Part shown: positions 8,409-23,490 of the stretch, piece by piece | Layout: each line of letters starts with the position of its first letter | Numbering within the stretch: the first letter of the stretch is position 1 | Program-made: the position numbers and the translations under genes | The notes under the pieces: generated by a model | The model's input: only the letters and a program-made list of their open reading frames with translations | Told to the model about the DNA's origin: nothing | Database searches by the model: none | Origin: Luzula sylvatica | Lineage: Eukaryota > Streptophyta > Magnoliopsida > Poales > Juncaceae | Direction: 5' to 3' | DNA length: 64,000 nt | Assembly: GCA_946800325.1 (NCBI GenBank) | Contig: OX326959.1 | Span: forward strand, 40,042,908 to 40,106,907

Positions 8409-10060
8409 ATTTTAATTTATAATATACATAAATACAAATTATTTTGTATCATATTTTTTATTTTAAATTTACATTTTATAAAATAACAATACAATTTGAT
8501 AGGTTTTTATAAGTTTAAAAAGTTATTTAGATGAATAAACTATTTTTTAATTCTATTAGTTTCAGAAAAAGTGTTATTTGCTTAAAAACACAAATACAAC
8601 CTACTTAGTATTATATGAGATTCTTATTGTTATAATTTTTACAAAAATAAATAATAATAATAATACTTACAAATTCTACTATGCAAATAAAATTCCTCAA
8701 AATCTATTATGTAAATTTATATATATTTACATTGTATTTTCTTACATAATATATTTACATATAGAAATTAAGAAAAACTGTATATACGAACTATGCTAAC
8801 ATGGATGCAAAAATAAAGAAAAAATTGAAATAAATATATTTGATAGGTTTAGAAAATTAAGTTTCTAAAAATAATACTAATATATGTTGTATGTTTTGTA
8901 ATATTACATATTAAATTATTAGTATTCCTTATATAGGTTTTCTAAGAATGTTTAAAACATGATATAAAATAATGACACAGAATATATGTTGCGCGAATAC
9001 TTCAAAAATCGAGCCGTATCATATCGGATGCAGTATCGGATACCCATACTCGTCGGATAATCGTGGGACACATATCGGATAATCCATGTGGCGTATCCGA
9101 ACATTTTATTTCAAAACAATAGCGGATACTTCTCGGATACGTATACAAAAATGTATCGAAAAATAAAAAATAAAAATATGAAATCTATAAAAATAAGTTA
9201 TACATATAATTAAATAGCTAATAAAATAAATATTTACTTAATAAGAAGATATTTCTGTAAAAACAAACTTTTAGGATATACTTTCTGTTTGATTAATGTT
9301 AGATAAATTTCCATGGAATTTTTTTCTAATAATTATATAACATGATATTTTTCATATGCTAATTATCTTTTGTATGCACGTAGTTCATACACAAAATTAT
9401 TTGAAACGTATGATTGGTATTGAATGTATGCAACTGGTGCATGATGATGTAGACAAAGACCCTCTGAAATTTCATCTTAATAATTTTGACACACAATCTA
9501 ATCTAATATCAATTTATAAAGGAACTTTGAATAACCTTATCAGTTTTCATTTATTTTCTAAAACTTTTTGACTGATAAATTATTTACAAAATCCCCAAAA
9601 TTTTAGCCATTCAATATAACTTAGTGTGCATACTGTTACAAACCCTGCTAAAAAATATTCCTCGGGTCATACATAGAGGATAGAATACAATGAAGGGAAG
9701 AGATGAGGCCTTTTAAAGAAAAATATAAATCAATTCAAACAAACATTTGAAAATAAAAAATAATATGCAGTCAAATAACAACATTGTGCACAAAAAACTA
9801 GATAAAAATATATAATGTCCAATAAAAATAATAATACAGCTAACAAACATAAAATAAAAAGTCCTAAATGATAATTAGGAAGTTAATTAATGATGTGATT
9901 TCCTGCAAAAAAAACAACAAATTTGAAATGAATTAGATTTAGAAGAGAAAGGTGACAATATGGATTTAGAAGGAAAATGTGACTTGAAACTGAAATGGTA
10001 ATGTGTAATAGGGTTAGGATTTCACACAAAAAAATTTAGAATTTGGATTTTGGAATAATA

Positions 10061-11685
10061 TTAATTTGATAAAAAAAAAAATGTACCGGCTCTCACGTTC
10101 CGGTTTTGGCTCTCATCAGATAAAAGAAGAGCCAAACCAGCTCTCACGCTCCGGTTCGACTGAGCGGGCCCTCCAATACGAGCCGATCGCTCTGCCGCGT
10201 CACGATTCGATCGCTCTTGGGCAAGAAGCCTCTCGAACTCAAGCCTGCGAAATAACATGCAAAATAACAATAAATTAAGTATATCTAACTCATATACATA
10301 GAGTTGAATATAAACATTTATTATGAGTTCACCTCTCGGCCTGGAACTGACTCGCCATATTCGAGAGCAGAAGTCTGAGCGAGGCTGCCTCCAGCGCGGC
10401 ATGCTGCTGGGCCTCGTGAGTGTCTCGGCGTTCCCTCGCCAACATGACTTCCACGGCAGCCCTAGCCGATTGCTCTTCGGCGAGGAGGTCCTGGGCCTCA
10501 AGCGTGAGCAAGCCCGTCTCCTCCATGGCACGCTGCTCGGCCTCATGCCGGTCTCGGCGTTCCCTCGCGAGCGTGACTTCAACGGCAACCCTAGCCGATT
10601 GCTCGCTGGCGAGGCGGCCCTGGGCCTCAAGCCTGAGCAAGTCCGTCTCCTGCACGACACGCTGCTCGGCCTCTTGACGGTCTCGGCGTTCAGTCGCCAG
10701 GGTGAGTTCCACCACAGCCCTAGACAATTGCTCGTGGGCTAGGAGGGCCTGGACCTCAAGCCTGGTCAAATCAAACAAAACCAGAACATAATAAATATAT
10801 GATTGATCAATTGAAAAGAAAATGAAAAATAAAGAATAAGATGAAGACATACCTCTCTCGGCGCTCTGCCTCCAACTGTCCAGCGAGCAACTGGGTCTGC
10901 TCCTCAGCCTCCATCCTAGCGAGCTGCTCCTCTGCCAACCGAATCGGAAGGTCGTCGATCCTAGAGACAAGGCCAAAAAAGAATATTCTTTTAATGGAAT
11001 CATTTTGTTTAATTAACTAGAACTATACAATATTAACGGATCCATTGAACTAAGAATATAATTAACCTGTCAGATTGGCCAACAACATTGACCTCTTGAA
11101 ATGTCTGAGAAGCCTCGGCTCTCAAATTCACAGCAAATCCCCATAAACCTAAAATTTCATACAAATGATCAATCAATCGACCTTTAAAATCATAACTTCA
11201 AAAAATAACGAGAGATAGAAATTAGAAAGTACTCTGGAGAAGTCTCGGAGGCAAGAGAGCCGCTCTAAAAGCCGTTAGCCCCCAGAGCAGCACGTATGCG
11301 ATCCCCAACACGGCGTAACCCCTCAAAAGGGTAAACACAGTGAAAGGTCTCACTGCAAAAACCTCTGCAAACAAACATAAAAATACAACAAAGTCACGCG
11401 AGAACAAAATACTAATAATTTTATCAATATAAGAAAAACTAATTAATCCAAAAAAAATATAAGGAAAAGTAGACCTTCTGAACACCTCAAGATCGAGGCG
11501 AACGGCATGGATGCCACCTCGTATCGTATGGTCCAGATGGACCGCACAAGAAGACCAAGCATCCATGTCCGAAGCTTGATCACCACGCTAAACTGTGGCT
11601 GTGGCAAAAGCTCCGAGAGGAAGACTAATGTGAGAAAAACATATGAAAGCACCAACTCTACGTGAATGTGAAAGAGGGTAGCCAT
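10061..11685 (-). CDS. TM plus coiled-coil protein, six exons (U2 reference copy)
   Basis: Exons 11685-11475, 11364-11233, 11148-11067, 10960-10853, 10761-10333, 10244-10061. The predicted protein is 381 aa. Its C-terminus ends in DESQNRNVRAG followed by a short Phe-rich tail encoded by a T tract. The last intron (10332-10245) has donor GAGAG|GTGAAC and acceptor TTTCGCAG. The tail beyond NVRAG is low complexity and varies between units, so the true 3' end may be elsewhere, for example through alternative splicing to the lone exon of the preceding unit (7180-7019). Confidence 0.57.
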
Positions 11686-14015
11686 GAGAGAAAGAGAGAG
11701 AGATATTGAGAGACAGAGAGAGAGAGATTGAGAGACAGAGAGAAACAAACTTAATTTCAAATAAATCGTACGAAAGAAACATTGATCTCAGATGTTTATA
11801 TACAATAAAAACATAGTTGGCCCCCAAACTAAAAGTGACCCTCTTGATGACATGGCACAATAAGTGTAAATGAATTGGTTCTTTTTAATTTATTCCGATA
11901 ACGATTTAAATTAATTGGCCATTCAATTGAATTGACGTGTTAAGTAACATTTGTTAAAAATTAGCTAATAATAGCCTATTTCGTCAAGATCATCTAACGA
12001 AATCAAAACAATAATTGAATCCAAATTCAGAAAATTTAAAACCATTTAATTCACAGAATTAAAAAAAAAAAAAATAGGTCCTCACCGTTATAAAACTTGT
12101 TCAATGCAAAACCAGAAGAGACATGAAGGTAACGCGAAATCATGCACTACACCTTCAAAATAAAATCAGAATAAATTTGTAAAACTTTCCTCTATTTTTA
12201 CATTTTTATAAATGTCAACTATACCCCTGCCGACTTAATCGATCAGGCATGTTCGAGCAAGGCAAAAATAACTGTAATAATTTTGAATGCTGAAAAAAGT
12301 AAAAATAAAATAAAAACAATTACCTTCTTGTGCATATGTTTACAACAACAAATGATTCCGTCACTTGGAGAATCTCTGGAAAAACTCTTGCATACTTCGA
12401 CTGGGCCCACACGCTCTGGAAAACCTTCACATTAATGCTTCTGTTTGCTTGGAGACGAATGTCTAATGCATACCTTTACAAATAAATTACGACTATTAAG
12501 GATGAGATATGTCGAGAATATGTTTAATCAAAGACCGGAGAGAGAAAAATCCCCAAACTGGCAGAATATCAAAATTTGAACATGAATATAACAAATCATA
12601 ACTCCGAACATGAAAAAGCCCGCGTCGCTGTTCGTGTACCCAGCAGCGTCGCCGTTGGTGTAGGGTTTGGTGTCAACTCTATTGTCTCTTATTTTTTTTC
12701 TTTGTCGAGCGGGAATGAGAGAGGGAATGAGGAGAACGAAGGGCGCTTTCTATTAGGTTTCTGCTGTTAGGTTTAGGTCTAAAACTCGAGTTGAAAAGGG
12801 TGGCCATGGTGAGATAGATCTAAAGCTCGAGGAGTCGAGGGTAAGTAGAGACAGAATGGAAACAAGCGAGCAAAGGGAAGGGGAAGAAGGTTCAAGAAGA
12901 TTAGGGTGATAATCATGTGTAGTCTGTAGTGTAGGTTGCATATAATTAGGGCCCTAGTAAAAAGTTTTTATTTTTTTCGGCTTTTGCAATCCTGTGACAT
13001 ATAGAGTAACCCCAAAAAGATATTAAAAGAGTGCAATTTTCAAATGATTAAATGGGAAAATATGTTTTAGAAGTAGGGTGAAATTCTTTTTTCAAAAAAA
13101 ATTCAAAAAAAAATATAATAATAATGATACTTTTTTTTTTTTTGTTAGCTCGAAATAAATACTTTTTCAAAAATTGAGATGTTTAATCTGAATATATGAT
13201 AATTTAATTTTTTTTTTTAATACATAATAACTTCTTTTTATTATATGATACATATTCATACTTAATTATTTTGTATGTTATGACTCCCATTATAATATAA
13301 TGCACAAACCAATCATTATTGTTCCATATTGCTGACTGTTGAAAGTTTTTTATAATATTGAAAATCATAAATGTAAAAACAAGACAATTAAAGTAAAAAA
13401 AAATAAAAAAATACTTCCTGGAAACATTACAAATTTGTCATGAGTACGAAGATACCTCCCCACTTTCTGAAAAAGTGGTCTAGAAATAAAAATAAAATCA
13501 TAAACTTAAATCTTCTACAAAATAAAATAAAATAAACATATGCCATTCTAGGGCAAAGCATGTATAGAACGGTCATGAAATAACGAACATAAACTTTGTT
13601 GGACGTTAAAATCCTATCCAACCAAAACTGCTTTGTCCCAATTCCTAACAAATTAATCACCAAAAAAAAATTGATTTTATTTGAAGAAAGACACTTCCAT
13701 AATTAAGAGTGCATTTCGTTTCAACTTTCGGCGAAGCGAACTTTTATATAACCGGCTATTCCTCAAGAACTAAAACTCTCGTATGAGTGAAACACCGGTA
13801 TATAATGAAATAGAAAAAAAAAACAAAAAATAACAACGAGCAATTCTGCATGTAACCCGTTTTGAAACGAAAATTCAAAAAATAACTTCTTTTTTGAAAA
13901 TATTCGAGAAATAATTCATAACTGGTTTTTAAACTTCGGTGATACCGGACATTAAAATCCCGCCGGTCAAAAATTGTATACTGTAGAATTTTAATTCAAA
14001 AGATGATATATTTCC

Positions 14016-14870
14016 TCAAATTTTACCATAAATCTAACTAGTATATTTAATTAAAATTAAAACTAATACATGTTGGCTGTTAAATAAATACATAATTAAT
14101 ATTTATTCGAATTCATAAATTTGAATAAATTTAATTGAATATTTAATTATATGTTTTAATTATTACGTTAATTAAATGTAATAGTTCAATAACGAATAAT
14201 TCGGCACGTACATTTTGGAGGAGAGTAATTTTTTCATTTTCTTAATATCTCACGCATCCCAAAAAATATATACAAAATTTTTATTTTACTCCAAAATGTA
14301 CCCGTCGAATTCTCCATTATTTAACTATTACTTTTAATTAACGTGATAATTAAGATACATAATTTAAAATTCATTAAAATTTATTAAAATTTATGAATTC
14401 GAATAATTATTCATTAAATATTAAGTTAACAACTAACATGTATTAGTTATCATTTTAATTAAATGTACTAATTAGAACATAGCGAATGTTATGGTAAATT
14501 TGGATAATCCCAGTTAATGTATTTAATTAAAATGATATATGTATTTAATTTCATAAATTTGAATACATTTGAATGAATATTTAATTATACGTATTAATTA
14601 TCATGATAATTAAATATAATTGTTCAATAATGGAGAATTCGGCTGATATATTTTGGAGTGCAATAAAATTTAATATTTTTTTTAAAACGAGGGACCAACA
14701 GTAAAGAAAAAAACTATTCTCTTCCAAAATGTACCCGCATAATTCTCCTTTATAGATCAATTACATTTAATTAACGTGATAATTAAATTGTATAATTAAA
14801 TATTCAGTAAAATTTATTCAAATTTATGAATTCGAATCAATATTAATTATGTATTAAGTTAACAGCCAAC
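14016..14870. mobile_element. Fold-back pair, U2
   Basis: Same structure and length as in U1, with only scattered differences. The second element keeps its full left arm. Confidence 0.68.
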
Positions 14871-15633
14871 CCGTGTGTACCAACCCGTGTGTACCAAAAA
14901 ACTGTCAAAATGCAGATTTCAGTCGAGATCCGTCATCACGCACCATAAGGTCCGCCACGACAGACAAAAGCCAAATAACCCGTGGAGCTTTCACGCACAA
15001 TTCCGTCACGACGGACGCACTGTCCGTTGCAACGGAAATGTCCGTGATGACGCAACTTGTGGTCTGTAATCACGGACCACTATATGCTGAAAATAGTCTT
15101 AAGTCCACAATTGTTGCAGAATTTGTACACCATCTCTGTCATGACGAACCATATGATATGTCACTGTTACATAATTTGTACACTAGCCCCTGCAAGTTTC
15201 ACGCATACTTCCGTTGTCATACACACCATGTGGTCCGTAATGACGGACCATTGTGTGAATGCTGAATTTGGTAAGTCCACAATCATTGTGGACTCCATAC
15301 ACTAGATCCGTCGGGATGCATCATATGGTCCGTCATGACGGGCTGGGTACCGAAGCCCAATTCCGCACAATCATATTCTGCATTCATCCCTCTTCTCGAA
15401 CGCGTACGTTCGTGTGTTCTTGTACGTATTATTTTACCGTTGATGCAAAACTGTATTTCCTCCAGCTTATTGGTTTGTTAGGTTAGTATTTAATTTCTCG
15501 GTCTTTATAACCTAGATTCAGTTTCCCTCTTGTTTGGTTCACGGTTTGTTGTACTAGTATTCAATAATTTCTAGAATTTGTTAACCTCAAGATCATCCAG
15601 TAAAGAATTGTATATGATGTCTCCAAAACTCAC

Positions 15634-15795
15634 CCTAGCACCTTAATTTGGTGGAAATATGAGGTTAGATGAGCCACGTCTCGAGCCTATTGTCCCATCG
15701 TGTCACGAGCCGAGCGCTCTGTCACGTCCTGAGCCGATAGCGCCTCCGCAGCCCGAGCCAATCGCTCTTGGGCAAGAAACGCCACAACCTCAAGC
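15634..15795 (-). pseudogene. Lone coiled-coil exon with TAG (U2)
   Basis: Same 162-nt exon with both splice borders kept and the in-frame TAG at 15687-15689. It sits downstream of the U3 gene, which ends at 18673. Confidence 0.43.
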
Positions 15796-18672
15796 CTAAA
15801 AAAATATAGATTAATTATAAACTCAGATTCTTATACCTTTCTATAAAGCTTAGATTTAAGGGAATATATTTTGTCTTCATGACTCATATTTTTCATCCTC
15901 TATGAGTACTTCGAGTAGGGTTATTTGAAGTAATTAACAATTCAATTAACAAATAAAAACAAGTTGACTATTAATTTAAACGTACCCATATGATTACATA
16001 CTAATTAATCACCAATCCATTTTTACATATAAATTTGGTGTTAATTGAGTTTCTAAAAAGTTTCACTAACCATTCTCGAAATACAAATAGAGAATGGAAG
16101 AGAGGATTTAAGGCAACATGCATAGTATATGTACTCGTAACCTAATATAAACCTATATATGAATTTTGCCATAGACATATTATTCGGTTTTCATCGGTAT
16201 CTTAAAAATTGATATTGTTGTTTCGGACCATATTGTTCTACAAAAAAAATCATAATAAAACAATATAATTTCTATTTTTTTTACAAGCCCTTATGTACAT
16301 ATCTCTACCCTCGCCAGAAAAGTATTCGCGTCAATCACCAAAAAGTATTATCGACTTGTTTATTAAGAAAAAACAAATATGTAACCACCACAAATTTTAT
16401 TCGCAAATACTCGCGCTACGCGGCGAACTTGTAAATTATGTTTTTCATTGTAATACAAATTACACACTTGTATGATAATATTAATAATATCACCTTGAAA
16501 TAAAGTTATTTGAATTAATTTATCTATGATTATTCGTATTTTTACAATTATTTTACTTTATAATAACAAAAAAATCTCATTTTTGAATTAAACAAATAAT
16601 TATAGTTTTATTGTGTAATTATAGAATAATATATAGGGCATAAAACATAATATAATTTTACTAAAAACATACCAACAAATATTATATCATTGTTCACAAT
16701 ATTTCATATTTCATATATATTAAAATAATGAATCATACAACATATGTACTAACAAATTTTTAATTATATAGTAGTAATAATTTTCATTGATTCAAAATGC
16801 AATGGAAAATGTAAGATAATATAAAACTAATAGTGAAAGTAATTTAATAAATAATACCAAAATTTCATATTTCATATAATTTTAAAATAATGAATCATAC
16901 AACATATGTAGTAACAAATTAATAATTATATAGTAGTAATAATTTTCATTGATTCAAAATGCAATGAAAAATATAAGATAAGATAAAACTAATAGTGAAA
17001 GTATTTTAATAAATAATATCAAATTTTAATTTATAATATACATAAATACAAATTATTTTGTATCATATTTTTTATTTTAAATTTACATTTTATAAAATAA
17101 CAATACAATTTGATTGGTTTTTATAAGTTTAAAAAGTTATTTAGATGAATAAACTAATTTTTAATTCTATTAGTTTCAGAAAAAGTGTTATTTGCTTAAA
17201 AACACAAATACAACCTACTTAGTATTATATGAGATTCTTATTGTTATAATTTTTACAAAAATAAATAATAATAATAATACTTACAAATTCTACTATGCAA
17301 ATAAAATTCCTCAAAATCTATTATGTAAATTTATATATATTTACATTGTATTTTCTTACATAATATATTTACATATAGAAATTAAGAAAAACTGTATATA
17401 CGAACTATGCTAACATGGATGTAAAAATAAAGAAAAAATTGAAATAAATATATTTGATAGGTTTATAAAATTAAGTTTCTAAAAATAATACTAATATATG
17501 TTGTATGTTTTGTAATATTACATATTAAATTATTAGTATTCCTTATATAGGTTTTCTAAGAATATTTAAAACATGATATAAAATAATGACACAGAATATA
17601 TGTTGCGCGAATACTTCAAAAATCGAGCCGTATCATATCGGATGCAGTATCGGATACCCATACTCGTCGGATAATCGTGGGACACATATCGGATAATCCA
17701 TGTGGCGTATCCGAACATTTTATTTCAAAACAATAGCGGATACTTCTCGGATACGTATACAAAAATGTATCGAAAAATAAAAAATAAAAATATGAAATCT
17801 ATAAAAATAAGTAATACATATAATTAAATAGCTAATAAAATAAATATTTACTTAATAAGAAGATATTTCTGTAAAAACAAACTTTTAGGATACTTTCTGT
17901 TTGATTAATGTTAGATAAATTTCCAAGGAATTTTTTTCTAATAATTATATAACATGATATTTTTCATATGCTAATTATCTTTTGTATGCACGTAGTTCAT
18001 ACACAAAATTATTTGAAACGTATGATTGGTATTGAATGTATGCAACTGGTGCATGATGATGTAGACAAAGACCCTCTGAAATTTCATCTTAATAATTTTG
18101 ACACACAATCTAATCTAATATCAATTTATAAAGGAACTTTGAATAACCTTATCAGTTTTCATTTATTTTCTAAAACTTTTTGACTGATAAATTATTTACA
18201 AAATCCCCAAAATTTTAGCCATTCAATATAACTTAGTGTGCATACTGTTACAAACCCTGCTAAAAAATATTCCTCGGGTCATACATAGAGGATAGAATAC
18301 AATGAAGGGAAGAGATGAGGCCTTTTAAAGAAAAATATAAATCAATTCAAACAAACATTTGAAAATAAAATATAATATGCAGTCAAATAACAACATTGTG
18401 CACAAAAAACTAGATAAAAATATATAATGTCCAATAAAAATAATAATACAGCTAACAAACATAAAATAAAAAGTCCTAAATGATAATTAGGAAGTTAATT
18501 AATGATGTGATTTCCTGCAAAAAAAACAACAAATTTGAAATGAATTAGATTTAGAAGAGAAAGGTGACAATATGGATTTAGAAGGAAAATGTGACTTGAA
18601 ACTGAAATGGTAATGTGTAATAGGGTTAGGATTTCACACAAAAAAATTTAGAATTTGGATTTTGGAATAATA

Positions 18673-20297
18673 TTAATTTGATAAAAAAAAAAATGTACCG
18701 GCTCTCACGTTCCGGTTTTGGCTCTCATCAGATAAAAGAAGAGCCAAACCAGCTCTCACGCTCCGGTTCGACTGAGCGGGCCCTCCAATACGAGCCGATC
18801 GCTCTGCCGCGTCACGATTCGATCGCTCTTGGGCAAGAAGCCTCTCGAACTCAAGCCTGCGAAATAACATGCAAAATAACAATAAATTAAGTATATCTAA
18901 CTCATATACATAGAGTTGAATATAAACATTTATTATGAGTTCACCTCTCGGCCTGGAACTGACTCGCCATATTCGAGAGCAGAAGTCTGAGCGAGGCTGC
19001 CTCCAGCGCGGCATGCTGCTGGGCCTCGTGAGTGTCTCGGCGTTCCCTCGCCAACATGACTTCCACGGCAGCCCTAGCCGATTGCTCTTCGGCGAGGAGG
19101 TCCTGGGCCTCAAGCGTGAGCAAGCCCGTCTCCTCCATGGCACGCTGCTCGGCCTCATGCCGGTCTCGGCGTTCCCTCGCGAGCGTGACTTCAACGGCAA
19201 CCCTAGCCGATTGCTCGCTGGCGAGGCGGCCCTGGGCCTCAAGCCTGAGCAAGTCCGTCTCCTGCACGACACGCTGCTCGGCCTCTTGACGGTCTCGGCG
19301 TTCAGTCGCCAGGGTGAGTTCCACCACAGCCCTAGACAATTGCTCGTGGGCTAGGAGGGCCTGGACCTCAAGCCTGGTCAAATCAAACAAAACCAGAACA
19401 TAATAAATATATGATTGATCAATTGAAAAGAAAATGAAAAATAAAGAATAAGATGAAGACATACCTCTCTCGGCGCTCTGCCTCCAACTGTCCAGCGAGC
19501 AACTGGGTCTGCTCCTCAGCCTCCATCCTAGCGAGCTGCTCCTCTGCCAACCGAATCGGAAGGTCGTCGATCCTAGAGACAAGGCCAAAAAAGAATATTC
19601 TTTTAATGGAATCATTTTGTTTAATTAACTAGAACTATACAATATTAACGGATCCATTGAACTAAGAATATAATTAACCTGTCAGATTGGCCAACAACAT
19701 TGACCTCTTGAAATGTCTGAGAAGCCTCGGCTCTCAAATTCACAGCAAATCCCCATAAACCTAAAATTTCATACAAATGATCAATCAATCGACCTTTAAA
19801 ATCATAACTTCAAAAAATAACGAGAGATAGAAATTAGAAAGTACTCTGGAGAAGTCTCGGAGGCAAGAGAGCCGCTCTAAAAGCCGTTAGCCCCCAGAGC
19901 AGCACGTATGCGATCCCCAACACGGCGTAACCCCTCAAAAGGGTAAACACAGTGAAAGGTCTCACTGCAAAAACCTCTGCAAACAAACATAAAAATACAA
20001 CAAAGTCACGCGAGAACAAAATACTAATAATTTTATCAATATAAGAAAAACTAATTAATCCAAAAAAAATATAAGGAAAAGTAGACCTTCTGAACACCTC
20101 AAGATCGAGGCGAACGGCATGGATGCCACCTCGGATCGTATGGTCCAGATGGACCGCACAAGAAGACCAAGCATCCATGTCCGAAGCTTGATCACCACGC
20201 TAAACTGTGGCTGTGGCAAAAGCTCCGAGAGGAAGACTAATGTGAGAAAAACATATGAAAGCACCAACTCTACGTGAATGTGAAAGAGGGTAGTCAT
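18673..20297 (-). CDS. TM plus coiled-coil protein, six exons (U3 copy)
   Basis: Exons 20297-20087, 19976-19845, 19760-19679, 19572-19465, 19373-18945, 18856-18673; predicted 381 aa. It differs from U2 at residue 2 (Ala to Thr, changing the +4 base after the start codon from G to A) and at residue 55 (Tyr to Ser, shared with U4 and the B units). All splice borders are kept. Confidence 0.55.
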
Positions 20298-22635
20298 GAG
20301 AGAAAGAGAGAGAGATATTGAGAGACAGAGAGAGAGAGATTGAGAGACAGAGAGAAACAAACTTAATTTCAAATAAATCGTACGAAAGAAACATTGATCT
20401 CAGATGTTTATATACAATAAAAACATAGTTGGCCCCCAAACTAAAAGTGACCCTCTTGATGACATGGCACAATAAGTGTAAATGAATTGGTTCTTTTTAA
20501 TTTATTCCGATAACGATTTAAATTAATTGGCCATTCAATTGAATTGGCGTGTTAAGTAACATTTGTTAAAAATTAGCTAATAATAGCCTATTTCGTCAAG
20601 ATCATCTAACGAAATCAAAACAATAATTGAATCCAAATTCAGAAAATTTAAAACCATTTAAAACCATTTAATTCACAGAATTAAAAAAAAAAAAAATAGG
20701 TCCTCACCGTTATAAAACTTGTTCAATGCAAAACCAGAAGAGACATGAAGGTAACGCGAAATCATGCACTACACCTTCAAAATAAAATCAGAATAAATTT
20801 GTAAAACTTTCCTCTATTTTTATATTTTTATAAATGTCAACTATACCCCTGCCGACTTAATCGATCAGGCATGTTCGAGCAAGGCAAAAATAACTGTAAT
20901 AATTTTGAATGCTGAAAAAAGTAAAAATAAAATAAAAACAATTACCTTCTTGTGCATATGTTTACAACAACAAATGATTCCGTCACTTGGAGAATCTCTG
21001 GAAAAACTCTTGCATACTTCGACTGGGCCCACACGCTCTGGAAAACCTTCACATTAATGCTTCTGTTTGCTTGGAGACGAATGTCTAATGCATACCTTTA
21101 CAAATAAATTACGACTATTAAGGATGAGATATGTCGAGAATATGTTTAATCAAGACCGGAGAGAGAAAAATCCCCAAACTGGCAGAATATCAAAATTTGA
21201 ACATGAATATAACAAATCATAACTCCGAACATGAAAAAGCCCGCGTCGCTGTTCGTGTACCCAGCAGCGTCGCCGTTGGTGTAGGGTTTGGTGTCAACTC
21301 TATTGTCTCTTATTTTTTTTCTTTGTCGAGCGGGAATGAGAGAGGGAATGAGGAGAACGAAGGGCGCTTTCTATTAGGTTTCTGCTGTTAGGTTTAGGTC
21401 TAAAACTCGAGTTGAAAAGGGTGGCCATGGTGAGATAGATCTAAAGCTCGAGGAGTCGAGGGTAAGTAGAGAGAGAATGGAAACAAGCGAGCAAAGGGAA
21501 GGGGAAGAAGGTTCAAGAAGATTAGGGTGATAATCATGTGTAGTCTGTAGTGTAGGTTGCATATAATTAGGGCCCTAGTAAAAAGTTTTTATTTTTTTTG
21601 GGCTTTTGCAATCCTGTAACATATAGAGTAACCCCAAAAAGATATTAAAAGAGTGCAATTTTCAAATGATTAAATGGGAAAATATGTTTTAGAAGTAGGG
21701 TGAAATTCTTTTTTCAAAAAAAATTCAAAAAAAAATATAATAATAATGATACTTTTTTTTTTTTGTTAGCTCGAAATAAATACTTTTTCAAAAATTGAGA
21801 TGTTTAATCTGAATATATGATAATTTAATTTTTTTTTTTAATACATAATAACTTCTTTTTATTATATGATACATATTCATACTTAATTATTTTGTATGTT
21901 ATGACTCCCATTATAATATAATGCACAAACCAATCATTATTGTACCATATTGCTGACTGTTGAAAGTTTTTTATAATATTGAAAATCATAAATGTAAAAA
22001 TAAGACAATTAAAGTAAAAAAAAATAAAAAAATACTTCCTGGAAACATTACAAATTTGTCATGAGTACGAAGATACCTCCCCACTTTCTGAAAAAGTGGT
22101 CTAGAAATAAAAATAAAATCATAAACTTAAATCTTCTACAAAATAAAATAAAATAAACATATGCCATTCTAGGGCAAAGCATGTATAGAACGGTCATGAA
22201 ATAACGAACATAAACTTTGTTGGACGTTAAAATCCTATCCAACCAAAACTGCTTTGTCCCAATTCCTAACAAATTAATCACCAAAAAAAAATTGATTTTA
22301 TTTGAAGAAAGACACTTCCATAATTAAGAGTGCATTTCGTTTCAACTTTCGGCGAAGCGAACTTTTATATAACCGGCTATTCCTCAAGAACTAAAACTCT
22401 CGTATGAGTGAAACACCGGTATATAATGAAATAGAAAAAAAAACAAAAAATAACAACGAGCAATTCTGCATGTAACCCGTTTTGAAACGAAAATTCAAAA
22501 AATAACTTCTTTTTTGAAAATATTCGAGAAATAATTCACAACTGGTTTTTAAACTTCGGTGATACCGGACATTAAAATCCCGCCGGTCAAAAATTGTATA
22601 CTGTAGAATTTTAATTCAAAAGATGATATATTTCC

Positions 22636-23490
22636 TCAAATTTTACCATAAATCTAACTAGTATATTTAATTAAAATTAAAACTAATACATGTTGGCTGT
22701 TAAATAAATACATAATTAATATTTATTCGAATTCATAAATTTGAATAAATTTAATTGAATATTTAATTATATGTTTTAATTATTACGTTAATTAAATGTA
22801 ATAGTTCAATAACGAATAATTCGGCACGTACATTTTGGAGGTGAGTAATTTTTTCATTTTCTTAATATCTCACGCATCCCAAAAAATATATACAAAATTT
22901 TTATTTTACTCCAAAATGTACCCGTCGAATTCTCCATTATTTAACTATTACTTTTAATTAACGTGATAATTAAGATACATAATTTAAAATTCATTAAAAT
23001 TTATTAAAATTTATGAATTCGAATAATTATTCATTAAATATTAAGTTAACAACTAACATGTATTAGTTATCATTTTAATTAAATGTACTAATTAGAACAT
23101 AGCGAATGTTATGGTAAATTTGGATAATCCCAGTTAATGTATTTAATTAAAATGATATATGTATTTAATTTCATAAATTTGAATACATTTGAATGAATAT
23201 TTAATTATACGTTTTAATTATCAAGATAATTAAATATAATTGTTCAATAATGGAGAATTCGGCTGATATATTTTGGAGTGCAATAAAATTTAATATTTTT
23301 TTTAAAACGAGGGACCAACAGTAAAGAAAAAAACTATTCTCTTCCAAAATGTACCCGCATAATTCTCCTTTATAGATCAATTACATTTAATTAACGTGAT
23401 AATTAAATTGTATAATTAAATATTCAGTAAAATTTATTCAAATTTATGAATTCGAATCAATATTAATTATGTATTAAGTTAACAGCCAAC
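22636..23490. mobile_element. Fold-back pair, U3
   Basis: Full-length pair. The left arm of the second element reads ATACGTTTTAATTATCAAG, where U1 has ATACGTATTAATTATCATG; these changes are shared with U4 and U5. Confidence 0.68.

Larger units (their letters stand above)
1..8615 (+). repeat. Array unit U1 (subtype A)
   Basis: This is the first unit; its left border is set by the window edge, not by a biological end. It is very close to U2. Private features are an extra T in the last gene exon (about 1487-1491), which shifts the C-terminal frame, and absence of the CT dinucleotide that U2-U8 carry near 1375. It has the single AAAACCATTTA motif near 3425, shared with U2 and U5 but duplicated in U3, U4 and U6-U8. 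Confidence 0.95.
8616..17229 (+). repeat. Array unit U2 (subtype A)
   Basis: Nearest relative of U1, with the same alleles at most diagnostic sites (GATGCAAAAAT near 8816, GGATATACTTTC near 9275, single AAAACCATTTA, AATCAAAGACC near 12529). It carries the standard reading frame at the gene's 3' end, so it is a better reference copy than U1. Confidence 0.95.

Noticed and set aside
1..8615. The unit as one complete LTR retrotransposon
   Set aside because: No gag, protease, reverse transcriptase, RNase H or integrase coding sequence, and no pair of direct terminal repeats within a unit.
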